From positions 109,475,939 to 109,539,938 of the forward strand of contig NC_084850.1 in the NCBI RefSeq assembly GCF_033115175.1: a DNA stretch of 64,000 bases. Reading direction: 5' to 3'. Positions 1 to 10,220 of this stretch are shown here, piece after piece. The notes beneath the pieces are model-generated. The model was given only the letters and a program-made list of their open reading frames with translations. It did no database searches and was not told where the DNA came from. The translations under genes and the position numbers were made by a program. Position 1 is the stretch's first letter; each line of letters begins with the position of its first letter. This DNA is from Lepus europaeus. Lineage: Eukaryota > Chordata > Mammalia > Lagomorpha > Leporidae.

Positions 1-714
1 GGGTGGGGATGGGGGCAGCATCGATGCGGGGACACTTGGGATATGCCCTCGGCTTGTATTGGATCTTTCTGCCCTAAACTTGTACTAGACGAGGAGTCAC
101 GTGATCTCCAACCAGACCCGGGCTCCAGGTCTGAAAGAGTGGGGTTGGATCTTTCCTGGTGCCCCTGCCCGGCTCTGTGGCCCCGTCTCCCAGGCATCCA
201 CCCAGGCAAGCTTGTGATTCTGCAAGTTATGCCTCCCAACAGCCTGGGTTTAAAATCTCGTCCGTTTCCATTATGCAAATGTGCAAAGCGGAAGTTTATC
301 GAACAGGGGCTTTGTACCTAGAAAGTGAGCGTGCCAGCATGGGGGGCTATAAAGGCTTTATTGCCACAACTTTGGGGTGATTGCTTCCCTCGCAAATGCC
401 AGGAGCACGATTGAATTATGCAGGTCTTCCCAAACAGGTGGCAATAAAAACTTTACAGCTTCTCACACCATCACATATTTTGTTTATGCCTCTTAGGTGT
501 CTTATTTTGTTAGAGTTTTTTTTTTTTTTGGACCCTTCTGTTGCTATGGAAACAGGAGTAGGTGGAGGTGGCTCCCCTGTACCTGTTAAGTCTAATGCAA
601 GGTAAGTCGGTTATCATCCAGTGCGAGGAGGGGAAACAGCTGGTCCTGGAACATCAGAGCTATTCTGGAATTCCACAGCATCCCTGAAGGGGTGGAAAGG
701 AATGTGGCAGAAGG
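1..714. other. Unique non-coding sequence with an octamer-containing block
   Basis: No coding exon or recognised repeat is visible. The part from about 225 to 460 is relatively AT-rich and holds a perfect octamer, ATGCAAAT, at 273-280, and a TATAAAGG at about 348-355. It could be a regulatory element, but conservation cannot be judged from one sequence. A run of T lies at about 514-531. Confidence 0.4.
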
Positions 715-790
715 GCCCATTTCACAGATGGTAAAACAGAGGTCTGAAAAGTCTCATTCTGCAGTCAGCGGGCTCACCACATAGGAGGAA
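714..790 (-). mobile_element. MIR SINE fragment, antisense
   Basis: The stretch reading CCCATTTCACAGATGGTAAAACAG matches the antisense MIR core (CCATTTTACAGATGAGGAAACTGAG). Only this short core is recognisable. MIRs are ancient tRNA-derived SINEs shared by mammals and are normally inert. Confidence 0.55.
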
Positions 791-1457
791 AAGCAAAAGG
801 TGCCTGTTTGTGTATGGCTGTCATCGGACTTCAAAATTAAAATCAGCTCCTCAGTTTTGGTGACCTGAGGGTTTTCTGTTGCTGCCGGCTGCCAGGCCAG
901 GGGATGGTGGACCATCTATGGCCCGGGGCTGGGGATGGCTTGATTACAGAAGAGGGTAGCCACAGCCTCCCCTCCAGAACCTGACAAGGAGAACGCACTC
1001 GGGCCGTGGAGGAGTGGAGTAAGGGCGGGAAGGGTCCAGACGCCCTCTCTACTCCAGAAGGGACAATTGGCCAGCAGGTGCAGGTTATGCCAGAGGTGGA
1101 GCTCCTGTTTCTGTTGCCCCCAGGATGAGGGCCTCTGGCCTGGGCATCCTGTTCAGCTGTTTCCTTTGGGAGGGCTGGGACTCCACATCCTTTTTAGAGG
1201 AGAGAGGAAGAGGGCAGGAAAGAGGAGGAGTCTGGGGAGGGGGTGCTCCTCACTGGAGCTTTTGGCAATCACAGAGAAGAAGCCCCCGCAGAAGAGCACT
1301 CCCTTGGGGCGCCCTCATGGAAACAATGGTATCCTCTCATGAGCATGAGGGCGTTGGTTTAAGCAGGTATTAACAATGAGCAGGAAGAGCTGGGTTTCCC
1401 AAGCTCTCGGTGAACTTGAACATGTCCCGCAATGGTCCTGTCCCTTGGTTTCTCTAT
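791..1457. other. Unique non-coding sequence
   Basis: Purine-rich and GC-rich single-copy-looking sequence. Two overlapping open frames (about 1067-1373) have low-complexity Gly/Arg/Ser-rich translations, no domain, and no convincing splice context. I see no gene here. Confidence 0.5.
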
Positions 1458-1795
1458 TACAAAAACATTCATTTATTTTCACCTACTTGAAAGGCAGAGT
1501 GACACACACACACACACACACACACAGAGCGAGCCAGCAAACGAGAGAGCTCTTCCATCTGCTGGTTCACCCCCTAAATGCCCTCAGCAGCTGGGGCTTG
1601 GTCACACTGAAGCCAGGAGCCAAGAACTCCAGCTGGGTCTCCCACAGGGGTGGCAGGGGCCCAAGCACTTGCGCCATCACCTGCGGCTTCCCAGAATGCA
1701 TCAGCAGGAAGCTGGATTGGAAGCAGAGTAGATGGCCCTTGAAGCAGGTGTTGTGATACGGGATGTGCTTGTCCCAAGGGGAGGCTGTGCCACAC
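1458..1795 (-). mobile_element. CSINE (lagomorph C repeat), antisense, old
   Basis: Antisense tail and body are recognisable: CTACTTGAAAGGCAGAG, then TCTTCCATCTGCTGGTTCAC, then GTCTCCCACAGGGGTGGCAGGGGCCCAAG in divergent form. The CT/GA-rich tract has turned into a (CA)n run at 1502-1526. Divergence marks it as one of the older copies. Confidence 0.85.
1502..1526. repeat. (CA)n microsatellite inside a CSINE
   Basis: Perfect CA dinucleotide run of about 12 units in the simple-sequence part of the surrounding antisense CSINE. It probably arose by slippage within the SINE tract. Confidence 0.95.
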
Positions 1796-2735
1796 ACCCT
1801 CCCCTGGCTTCCCCCATTTAAGGAAGACCAAATGTAATAGGTATCCTAGCTCAGTCCCACAGGGAGGTGCCATGAGTGAAAGTGTGACAAAGAGCCACAT
1901 TTGTAGAATTTTACGCTTGACGACGGGCTAATATGCATTCCTGTCCTGTTGAGGAATATCTCACCCACTCCTGGGCTGGATAACTGACCAAGGCAGGCAG
2001 GCTCTGCGCAGCCATCCCAGAGTCCTGTGCGGCGGCACTACTCAGAGCGGTCCTCGGATCAGGGCTGGCTCAGCAACAATTTGTTAGCAGTGACGAGACA
2101 GCACAGAAAGTGAGAATAGCATTTAGAAGCTTCTATAACAAATGACAGGGTGATTTTCTATCTGTTGAATCTAAATACTGACACTCTGGGCTTGTTTAAC
2201 TTTATTTTTCCCCAGTAATTCATTTTTGCTATATTTTCCCAAAGATTTGTCTGTGACAGATTAGCAAAACAGAAAATAAGAACCTATTGGTCTTTCGGCA
2301 CAGGTAGCTGGAGCAGCAGTGCTCTGTGGGACCCCACGGCCACCCTCCTGCCACGAGACCATCAAAGGAGGCTCCCATGGCTGCTTTCTGTTGATTCTAT
2401 GGAGCCCTGCTCCTGGCACGACCAGGGCTTGAGGAGCACGCCCATGCGGCTCCGGGTGCTGGCCCCCGGGCCTCCCTACCCTCTCAGCCTCCCCGGGCTG
2501 CATCTGCCCCTTGGGATGGCCCCGAGGGACCTCGCTCCCCATCAGTCTTCCCAGCGCACCGCCTCGAGAGCATGAAACACGAGCTCTCTCCCAGCCCCCC
2601 CCCCCACTTTCCTTTGGGTTCTAAGTGAACCTGAGCGAATGGCAGGAGCTATGGAACACGCAAATGAGATTTCATGATCTAGTTCATTAAGCTGTGAATC
2701 CCTGGGCCCACCATCCGCAGAGAGCTGCTCGGGCT
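1796..2735. other. Unique non-coding sequence
   Basis: No recognisable repeat or exon. The part at 2100-2260 is AT-rich; 2300-2620 is GC-rich with a C run near 2596-2606. Minus-strand frames here have no family resemblance. Confidence 0.45.
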
Positions 2736-2779
2736 TGTTTTTTTTTTTTTTTTTTCCTCTCTCTCTCCCTCCCTCCCTC

Positions 2780-2816
<37 letters not shown>
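2736..2816. repeat. (T)n-(CT)n/(CCCT)n low-complexity tract
   Basis: A T run at about 2737-2755 passes into a mixed CT and CCCT tract ending near 2815. Only the pyrimidine tract is visible; no SINE body adjoins it. Confidence 0.9.
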
Positions 2817-2819
<3 letters not shown>

Positions 2820-3144
2820 AGGGGAGATGCTCTACACTACACCCATTAGTACCCTCCTCCTGCCCACGAGCGGTACCCTCCCCTGTCCTCTGGCCCACCC
2901 ACCCGCTGCCTTCTGCACACCCCCAGCACAGCCCTCCCGTTTCTCTGGGTGGCCTGGGGACAGTTTGGGTTTCGGACTTCCAGCCATTTTTTTTTTTTTC
3001 TCTTAGCTCCGCTCTTCATGTGGGAATGCTATCTGCATAAAGCAAGTTAACTTGTTAGGAATACTCCCCCCGGCTCAGAAGAAGGGCTCAAAACCAAAAC
3101 CAAAACCAAATGAGCCATTGATACGTGAGCATTATTGTTTTCCA

Positions 3145-3270
3145 AGTTTTGATTTTGTGGTCTTGGGCAATTAAACGGAGAGCTTCCTTTTTCTCCTCTG
3201 TAATCGGGGGATTACGAAGATCTCCTTCATCTGGTTGTCATAAGGATTACGGGAATGCTACTCAGGGTGA
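3145..3270 (+). mobile_element. MIR SINE fragment, sense
   Basis: Sense MIR landmarks occur in order: GTCTTGGGCAATTAAACGGAG, a CTCCTCTGTAATCGGGGGATTA segment equivalent to CTCATCTGTAAAATGGGGATAA, and GTTGTCATAAGGATTACGGGAATG. The order and spacing match the MIR core and 3' half. Confidence 0.75.
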
Positions 3271-3714
3271 GGGGGACGGCCTCAGGAGAGTTGCACGCAT
3301 TTCCCCTGCCCCGTGCCGCACACCTCCGGCTTTCTTCAGATTTCTCCTTCTCGTCTTCCATCCCCACCTGCGCCCAGGGACTCCCTTTTGTAGGCAGACC
3401 TGAAGGTGTTTCGTTCAGGCGAGAGGCGCGCAGTCTTCCGGTGTAGGCTGCGTATTCTGTTGAGTGTGTGCTTGCGGGTGACCCACTGCCGGGTCCCACG
3501 TGACTCTGGAAAGCCCATCCCCACGGCCCCTTCCTTGGGCATTGCCAGGCATTCTAGCACCTGGGGAGGGGGGAGCTCAGGAGACACCAGCAACCAGTCC
3601 CTAAGAACGCAGCGTCTGACCGCTTCACTAATTCGGCTCTTGGTTTCTGGTTTTAAAACCTGACCTCGCCTCCAAGATTACCTGGGGCCTGCTTCTTTTT
3701 CAAGTGCATGGAGA
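3271..3714. other. Unique sequence, moderately CpG-containing
   Basis: Several CpGs cluster around 3410-3500 (for example GCGAGAGGCGCGCAG), but the stretch is short and shows no exon or promoter architecture I can defend. Confidence 0.4.
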
Positions 3715-3960
3715 CAGTCACTTTTTCCTCATGGTACTAATTTTATCAATTATATTGTTTTTTCTTTCTTTTTTTCTGGCAGCCTATTCTCCACCATCTT
3801 TTTCCCCTCATCAGCCTGCCTGGTGATTCAAACAAAAGCTTACGAGAATGAAATAAATACAATCGTGAGGAAGAGTAGCAATAAATCGAGCCATTATATT
3901 AATTATTGCCATCTTTGGAGTTCTCTTGAGCTGACAGGCAATAGGGAAGACACGTATTTT
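3715..3960. promoter_or_regulatory. AT-rich block, candidate conserved non-coding element
   Basis: Non-repetitive AT-rich sequence with homeodomain-like cores (TTATCAATTATATTG, TATTAATTATTGCC) and a GAAATAAATACAATCG segment. Such blocks are typical of mammalian developmental enhancers. That is inference from composition only. Confidence 0.3.
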
Positions 3961-4194
3961 AACACCTATTTAATGTCAAACACGGTGCTTTGGAATCCAC
4001 TCTGTATTTTATTTGACTTGCTCCTTTACAAAGTGCCCAAGCCAATTGACTACCATCTACCTGCTGCTAGTTGCCAAGCTCACAGTGGGATGGTGGCTGG
4101 CAGGTGCCCCACAGTGGGCTTTTTTGAAGATTGCTGCGAGTGGCAATTGCTTAGGCCCCGACCCCATGTCCCAGCATGCAGTACAGCTGCTGCT

Positions 4195-4535
4195 CTCAGG
4201 AAAGTGTCAACGTTTACCACACTCTGCTTGTTGCATGTACTGGGACTGCAAAGCAAACTGCCTTCGAACTTAGTGGCATAAAACAACCATTTGTTCAGTG
4301 CTCAGGTTTGGGCCATCAGGAATTTGGACAGCGTGCTGCAGAAATGACCTGTCTCTGCTTCATGGTGTCCGGAGTCTCAGCTGGAAGACTCGCGGTCTGG
4401 GCACTGGAGCCATCAGCAGGTTTGTGCACAGCTCTGGCGGGTGTGGCTGGTTGTCAGTGGGGACCTTGGCCGGCTGTGGCCTCTGTGAATAATCTTCGCC
4501 TCCTCATGTTGTGCATCCAAGGGCGGGTGTTTCTA
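4195..4535 (-). mobile_element. MaLR LTR relic (MLT1 type), antisense
   Basis: Antisense MLT1 landmarks are present: ACTTAGTGGCATAAAACAACC, then CAGGAATTTGGACAG, then a CTCTGCTTCATGGTGTC section. These correspond to the 3' end of an MLT1 LTR and its body in reverse. It is an ancient solo-LTR-type remnant of a non-autonomous endogenous retrovirus-like element, with no coding capacity. Confidence 0.75.
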
Positions 4536-4799
4536 GAGAGGGCCGGGTAGAAGCTGTGTCCTTTTTATGACTTAGCTTTGGAGATCAACGGCATCATTTC
4601 TCAGCCACACGGAGGCTGTGCTTGGTGGCCCTCTTCTGCCTCCGGTTGAGAGGTGTTGGGTCCAGGTCTTGTGGCTAGAAGGAACAGACACTTGGACAAT
4701 AGCCAGGATGATGTTCTACAGTGGAAGAGTTCTGGAATCTTGACCACACAGTCAGACTTAAGGCAACTACCAGAATGACCTTGCACAAGCTCAATTTGA

Positions 4800-5100
4800 A
4801 CCAGGGCAGTTCTCTGCCTAAAATACCTTGACACCTTCCTATTGAACTCAGGGGAACACGCAAGCTTCCGGGCCCACATCTGCACCTGGAGCTCTTGTCA
4901 CCCACTCACATTGCACTCCAAGCTCTGGTTTCTGTCTCAGACTGGCCTGAGCTTCTCTCATTTGTGGGGTTCGAACAAAACATCTCCTTTCCAGAATGCT
5001 GCCTCTGTCTAGAGCGCTTCTCCACCAACTCATTCCCTTTAGTGGCTGCACAAGGTTCTGAAGCATCCAACTCCTTAGAGATCCTAAAACCACCCATTAT
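4800..5100 (+). mobile_element. L2 LINE fragment, sense
   Basis: Matches the distal ORF2 and 3' section of L2 in order: CCCACTCACATTGCACTCCAAG, TTCGAACAAAACATCTCC, CCAGAATGCTGCCTCTGTCTAGAGCGCTTCT. In L2 these correspond to CACTCCGCTCCAGCC, CTCGAACACGCC and CTCTGCCTGGAACGCTCTTCC. Heavily decayed. Confidence 0.6.
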
Positions 5101-5174
5101 TCCCTAAGGGGACTCATTGTGGCAGAATGGAAATGCCAGGAGAAGCCGGGTCAGAATTAGCCTGTCCGCCATGA

Positions 5175-5520
5175 CTTTCTAGACCCATCCTGTCCAATAA
5201 AAACGTAAAGGAAGTCCCCAAAGTGAGCCATATGAGTCATTTAGAAATTTCTAATAGTCACATGAAAGGGTAAAAAGAGACAGGTGAAACCAATTCTCCG
5301 GATGCATTTAACCCGATATAGCCAAAATATTTTCCATTCTTTTTTCACATCTAATCTTTGAAATCTGATGTGTGTTTTATATACACAGTGTGTCTCCGAT
5401 AGAACTAGCCTCATTTCCTACACTTATTGGCCACATGTAGCTACTGGCTATGGTGGTAGACAGCATAGATAGCTGACATTTCCATCATCACAGAGCCTTC
5501 CACTGGACCGTCTGCGCCTA
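5175..5520 (-). mobile_element. hAT-Charlie type DNA transposon relic (MER5-like), antisense
   Basis: Shows CCTGTCCAATAAAAACG at one end and GGCCACATGTAGCTACTGGCTATGGTGG, with ATTTCCATCATCACAGAG, at the other. Between them are AGTCACATGAAAGGGTAAAAAGA and TTTAACCCGATATAGCCAAAATATT. These are signatures of the MER5/Charlie family, a non-autonomous hAT element. Confidence 0.75.
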
Positions 5521-6024
5521 GAGTGTCGTTGTTACATACAAAAGCTTTAAGGAGCACCGTGCTAGGAGTTCTGGACTCCCGTGTGCCAGTGTTGTCCCTA
5601 AAAGTTGGGAGCAAATCGCGTCTTATAGAATTCAGTGATGCTTCAACAACCCGGAGGGCTGACTATTTAAAGGCAAACTGAAGCCAATTGTTGAAAACAA
5701 GTTTTATTTGGAAAGAATTGCAATCTCACAGAAATGTTACAGGAGTGGTCAGAGTACAAAGAAAAGCCAAGTACTTTTTTTTTTTCCTGTATTGAGCTAA
5801 TTTTAACATTTTACATCTTATCCCATTTGTTTTTATCATTTGTGCAGATTTGGCCACCCGTGGATGGAAAATGTAGTTAAGCATCCAATGCTTGTGGTAC
5901 TGACAATGCACAGACTTTTCTTCTATTCACTAAACAAAACAGTGCAGCAATTAATTACTTAGCTTACTTAGCACGCACATTGTATTAAGTATTACAAATA
6001 ATTTAGAGAGGATTTAAAGTATAC
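5521..6024. other. Unique AT-rich sequence
   Basis: Single-copy-looking AT-rich DNA with CCAATTGTTGAAAACAAG and TTAATTACTTAGCTTACTTAG motifs. No exon is visible. It may include a regulatory block, but nothing decides it. Confidence 0.35.
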
Positions 6025-6080
6025 AAGAGGGTTTCCTAGTCCCATTTTACAAACGGGACTTGGGCAGCTGCCCATTGTGG
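6025..6080 (-). mobile_element. Possible MIR core, antisense
   Basis: TCCCATTTTACAAACGGGACTTGGGCAGCTGCCCA resembles the antisense MIR core, but only about 45 bases are similar. Confidence 0.35.
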
Positions 6081-6109
6081 TATCCATGTTGAGTGCGGGG
6101 TAGGGAGGG

Positions 6110-6515
6110 TCCTGGACCCAATGCCCTATGGCTGCTGAGGGACAATTAAACCTAATTTTTCCTGTACACTGATGGAGGGGAAGTTGCTGCTCTTCAGGCC
6201 GCTGGAATCTGTGTGGCTCACAACAGTGAAAATGTTTTTCTCACAGATCTGGCGACTGTGAAGTTCAAGGTGCAGCTGGCAGCAGAGCCACAGTCTGGTT
6301 CATAGACGGCGTCTTGCAGCTGTGTCGTCACACGAAAGAGGGGTGAACTAGCTCGCTGGGGTTCCTTGTATGAAGGTGCATGCACCCCGTCTTCATGACG
6401 TCACCCCTCCCAAAGACCCTACCTGCTAGTACCGTCACCTTGGAGGTGGCTAGCGTTCCAACACGTGCCTTTTGAGGGGACACACACATTCAGACCCTAG
6501 CCCTTTATTTTCCAA
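6110..6515 (-). mobile_element. MaLR LTR relic (MLT1A type), antisense
   Basis: Antisense MLT1A landmarks run in the right order: TTTTTCTCACAGATCTGGCGAC, TGGTTCATAGACGGCGTCTTGCAGCTGTGTC, CTTCATGACGTCACCCCTCCCAAAGACCC, ACCGTCACCTTGGAGG and GGACACACACATTCAGACCC. Nearly the full LTR body is recognisable. Confidence 0.8.
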
Positions 6516-6688
6516 CACTCCAGTATTTGCTAAAGATAAGAATAGTCTCTTACATAACTCCAGCAAGTCAGCAACAACATAGTTATTGGATTTAGTAAAT
6601 ACATCAGCAGTGCAGTGTTTGCATCCGGCCGACCTACCACACATAAGAAGGCTTTCCACAGAATGTCCCCACCCTGGGACAGCAGGAA

Positions 6689-6763
6689 CTGGTCTTTTCC
6701 AGCAAGTTCAAGGCCCGCCACAGAGCCAATGGGGGCAGCCCCATCACCAGTATGTTATAGCCA
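6689..6763 (+). repeat. 75-bp inverted repeat, left arm
   Basis: This arm is the reverse complement of 7495-7569 at 73 of 75 positions by hand alignment. The two differences are transitions, one at a CpG. The arms are 731 bp apart. I do not recognise the sequence as a known repeat family. Confidence 0.9.
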
Positions 6764-6769
6764 GGAACT

Positions 6770-7490
6770 AGATTGGATTTAGTTAACTCCTCCCCTTCTG
6801 TGGCCTATGTGTAGCATGTTTCAAGTAGCCAATTGTTTCAAAGTGTGGAACTCTTCATGAAGTGACTCTCCTCCTCTCTCCCTCTCCACCTTATTTCTTT
6901 TGCAAGTTTAGATGGTCACTGTATCCAGTTGGTGACTCTGCTGTTTTAGAAAAGTACCTGTGACACAAGAGGCTGTGTTCACCAAAGCCTAAGTCTAGGG
7001 TAGGGCCTGAGCCTTGAGTTCTGACAAGGGGATCTCATGAAGCCAGCTCTTCCTAATCAGGGGCTGTCTCGCAAGCGCATCCACAGCCAGCAGGTTGGGG
7101 CAATGACCCTGGGCTTGTGTCAGCAGCCAGCGAGGCGGCGGAGCCTCACTGATCCTCGTGGCTTTCCTTGCCTTCGCAGGGGCCTCGCACATGCGTACAG
7201 CGGGCCCACACCAAGGCAGGCGGCGGCTGGCTGATGCCTGCAGAAAAACTGGCTTTCCTACTCTGTGATTTAAGACCCAGCTTCTCCACGAGTTCACATA
7301 ACCTCCTCTGACTCTCTAGATTGCAAAACCAGGCAAGAGTTCCCTAAACCCTCAGGAGACCCGAACAAGTCCTCTCGCTTGCTCAATTAGGGCGATAGAC
7401 AGATCACAATGGGAGGAAACACTAAATTAACTGTGACAGTCATTAATATGACCTGCTCAGTGGCAGCAACTGTGTTGGGGGATCGCAGAT
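6770..7490. other. Spacer of the inverted repeat, unique sequence
   Basis: The 731-bp spacer between the two arms shows no transposase-like frame or repeat I recognise. Its middle, about 7060-7220, is CpG-containing (GCGAGGCGGCGGAGCC, CGCACATGCGTACAGCGGGCC). It ends in an AT-rich segment with AATTAACTGTGACAGTCATTAAT at 7425-7450. Confidence 0.4.
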
Positions 7491-7494
7491 CCGA

Positions 7495-7569
7495 TGGCTG
7501 TAACATACTGGTGATGGGGCTGCCCCCATTGGCTCCGTGGCGGGCCTTGAACTTGCTGGAAAAGACCAG
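7495..7569 (-). repeat. 75-bp inverted repeat, right arm
   Basis: Reverse complement of the arm at 6689-6763 with two mismatches. Flanks outside the 75 bp do not align beyond a few bases, so the boundaries are sharp. Confidence 0.9.
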
Positions 7570-8324
7570 GCCTGCACACAGGGCCCTGTAGTCATGGCAA
7601 CGGGCTCTCGCTCAGCAAAACACATAAAGATGATTCATTTTGTTTTCTTTTCCTTTCTTTCCACCCAAATTTTCATGTGGGTTGGAATCTATTTTTAATT
7701 TTTTTTTTTCTTGGAGGAGAGGCTATTTTTAATTTTGTTGCCTCCCTCCTGGGGGCCTGCCAGGCCTCAATTTGAATGACCGAGGGAGGTGGGCCGCACC
7801 AGGCTTGAAGTCCCACAACTTTTCTGGATTTTTCCAGGGTTGGGGGAGGGGTGGGAGGCAGGGGAAATGGTTTGCAACGGGGCAGGAGTGGCCTTGGTAT
7901 CAAAGCTGGAGCCTGAAGTCTTGAACACATCCTTCCAGTCCCCAAGCTTGCCGGCTCTCAGCAGGGGAAGAGGGGGCCCTCGCGTAGTGTCTCCAGCAAC
8001 GTGTTCATAACCGTTTTCCTATTGGGTCTGTGAGGGAGTTGGTGTGATCCACTACGCCCATCCATGCCAGGGCCCATTCTCAGTACCCCCCCCCCCCGGA
8101 AGGTGCTCTGGCCAATGGAGCGAGGGCAGAAGCCATGTGCGCACTGCCACTCGGCCTGCTCCCTAACACTTCCCCCATGACCTCTGCCCTTGCTCTCTTT
8201 GTTCCCTATCCGCAGAGCAGCCCTCTGAGGACATCCCCTGGGGAATGGCGAAGTCACTGCACCAGAACTTCGGAACCCAGAAGGCTGTGAACTTGGACGG
8301 GAAGAGGAAACCGCCTCTTTACTT
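7570..8324. other. Unique non-coding sequence
   Basis: No recognised repeat or exon. A T-rich patch lies at 7690-7735 and a C run at 8086-8097. The open frames here translate to low-complexity Gly/Pro/Arg-rich sequences. Confidence 0.45.
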
Positions 8325-8645
8325 CCACTAACTTTCTAATGAGATTTAGCATTTCCTTTAATTATGAACAAGGTAGGCAACAAACCTCACAGTATTAGCA
8401 GTACCTGAGACCTTGTCTCCAACAGACATCAGAGATATTTTGGATCATATTACGGTTGTTACGCGAATTTCAAAATATCATTTTCAGTTATCATTTCCTT
8501 AAAATTACAGTGGTTATTAGACCTGCCACTCTATCTTATTAATTACTGTGTTAATAAAGAAGCATACATATTACAATATCGCAATTGTGTTTTTTTTTAT
8601 TTTGATAACTACATTTCAGTGTAATTGGTTTTCTCTGTAATTTTG
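8325..8645. promoter_or_regulatory. AT-rich block, candidate conserved non-coding element
   Basis: Non-repetitive, AT-rich, with many homeodomain- or SOX-like cores: TTTAATTATGAACAAGG, TCTTATTAATTACTGTG, and ATATTACAATATCGCAATTG. It contrasts sharply with the GC-rich flanks. A regulatory role is inferred only from composition. Confidence 0.4.
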
Positions 8646-8694
8646 TTTTATGATATACATTCACAAACCTGCTTCTGAGAAGGAGCCCCTGGGT

Positions 8695-8992
8695 GCTGCT
8701 CTGGTTTGAATATGGCTAGTCTTCTACGAAACTCATGTTGAAATTGGATTGCTATTGGGACAGCGTTGGGAGGTGGGGGTCTTTGAGAGGTGAGGAGGTC
8801 ATTTTCCCTTTTGCATGCACCTGCTTGCCCATTCGCCTTCTGCCCTGTTACAATGCCCTCAGCAGACACTGCCGCTATGCTCTTGGACTTCCCAGCTTCC
8901 AGAACCATGGGACAAAACAAACCTCTTTCCTTTAGACATTACCCAATATAGCAACAGAAAACAACTATGACAATGGGCTTCATCACACTGCC
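8695..8992 (+). mobile_element. MaLR LTR relic (MST/THE/MLT1A-like), sense
   Basis: Begins near TGCTCTGGTTTGAATATGGC, continues with AAACTCATGTTGAAATTGGATTGC and GGGAGGTGGGGGTCTTTGAGAGGTGA, and ends with CTTGGACTTCCCAGCTTCCAGAACCATG, CCTCTTTCC and TTACCCAATATAGCAACAGAAAA. This is the standard order of a sense MaLR LTR; the middle is shortened. Confidence 0.85.
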
Positions 8993-9267
8993 AAAGTAGT
9001 CCACGGTCCAGAAGGAGAGCGAACCTGGCATCCTGCCCCTGGATCACCACAAGAGAGTGCCCGCCACATGTTTGTATACCCAATGCCCACATCCACATCT
9101 CATCCTTCCGCCCTCGGCCCAGGCCTCTCTGATAGAGAGGTCCTGTCTTTTCCATTGCTCAGCCTCCGGATGCCTCTGCGTCGTGGCGGTGCCACAGGAA
9201 ACTCTCTTCCTCCATCGACCTGTTTATTGCTTTTTCCTGTTTATGAGCAAGGCTTGGTGAACAATGC

Positions 9268-9425
9268 TCTAGAACGTTCTGTGGTGATTGAAGTGTTCTG
9301 TGTCTCTGTTGTCCAATTATGGTAGCCACAAGCCATGCGTGACGACTGAGGATTTGCCACCTAGCATGACTGAGGAACTGAATATTTAAATGTCCTTTGT
9401 GTCCATGAATTGAAGTAGCTACGTA
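9268..9425 (+). mobile_element. MER5A-like hAT relic, sense
   Basis: Contains ACGTTCTGTGGTGATTGAAGTGTTCTG, GTCCAATTATGGTAGCCACAAGCC and GACTGAGGAACTGAATATTTAAATG. These are the hallmarks of MER5-type elements (TGTCCAATA.GGTAGCCAC and ACTGAGGAACTGAATTTT). Confidence 0.8.
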
Positions 9426-9788
9426 TTGGTAGCTCCCTTACTGGGTGCTGCGTGGTGGGCCACAGCTTCTCAGGGTGAGCATGCATCAGAATCAGGTGGA
9501 GGGCTGGTTAGACGAAGGGCGACGAGCCCATCCCAGAGTTTCTGAGTTAGTGTGTCCAGACTGCGCTTGACAATCTTCTGTTCCAGCTAGTTCCCAGGGG
9601 GCTGCTGCTGTGGGTTCAGCTGATTTCAACCTATTGCTACCATTTTGGGCTGGATGATCCTTTGTTGTAGGGGCTGGGCTGTACTTTGCAGGCCGTTAAG
9701 CCCTGTTCTGGCCTTTACCTATCAGATGGCCATAGCCCCCACCCCACCCTGCCACTTGTTACCACCAAAACTGTCTTCAGACATCGTC
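9426..9788. other. Unique non-coding sequence
   Basis: No exon or confidently named repeat. CAGAATCAGGTGGAGGGCTGGTTAGACG near 9487 loosely resembles an old mammalian repeat end, but not enough to name. Confidence 0.35.
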
Positions 9789-9803
9789 AAATTTCTCTGG
9801 GGA

Positions 9804-10128
9804 TGGCCGGCACCATGGCTTAACAGGCTAATCCTCTGCCTTGTGGCGCCAGCATACCGGGTTCTGGTCCCGGTTGGGGCGCCGGATTCTATCCTGGTTG
9901 CCCCTCTTCCAGGCCAGCTCTCTGCTGTGGCCCGGGAAGGCAGTGGAGGATGGCCCAAGTCCTTGGGCCCTGCACCCGCATGGGAGACCAGGAGAAGCAC
10001 CTGGCTCCTGGCTTCGGATCAGCGAGATGCGCCGGCCGCAGCGGCCATTGGAGGGTGAACCAACGGCAAAAAGGAAGACCTTTTTCTCTGTCTCTCTCTC
10101 TCACTATCCACTCTGCCTGTCAAAAAAA
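9804..10128 (+). mobile_element. CSINE, young poly(A) type, sense, full length
   Basis: Starts TGGCCGGCACCATGGCTTAACAGG, carries GGTTCTGGTCCCGG in the B-box position, and ends CTCTGCCTGTC(A)n. It is flanked by a perfect 15-bp TSD, AAATTTCTCTGGGGA, at 9789-9803 and 10129-10143. The AAATTT start fits L1-endonuclease-type integration. Confidence 0.97.
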
Positions 10129-10220
10129 AAATTTCTCTGGGGAACAACATTCCTCCCCTGCTCCCCAGTTGAGAATCACTTGTCTGGACACATAAAAAGA
10201 TCTATTTTGTTTCATTTTTT

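Noticed and set aside
2542-2898. Arg-Glu-rich minus-strand frame as a coding exon
   Set aside because: The RE repeats are the translated (CT)n tract; flanks show no coding character.
7060-7220. CpG island between the inverted-repeat arms
   Set aside because: The CpG cluster is short and not dense enough to separate from background GC-rich sequence by eye.
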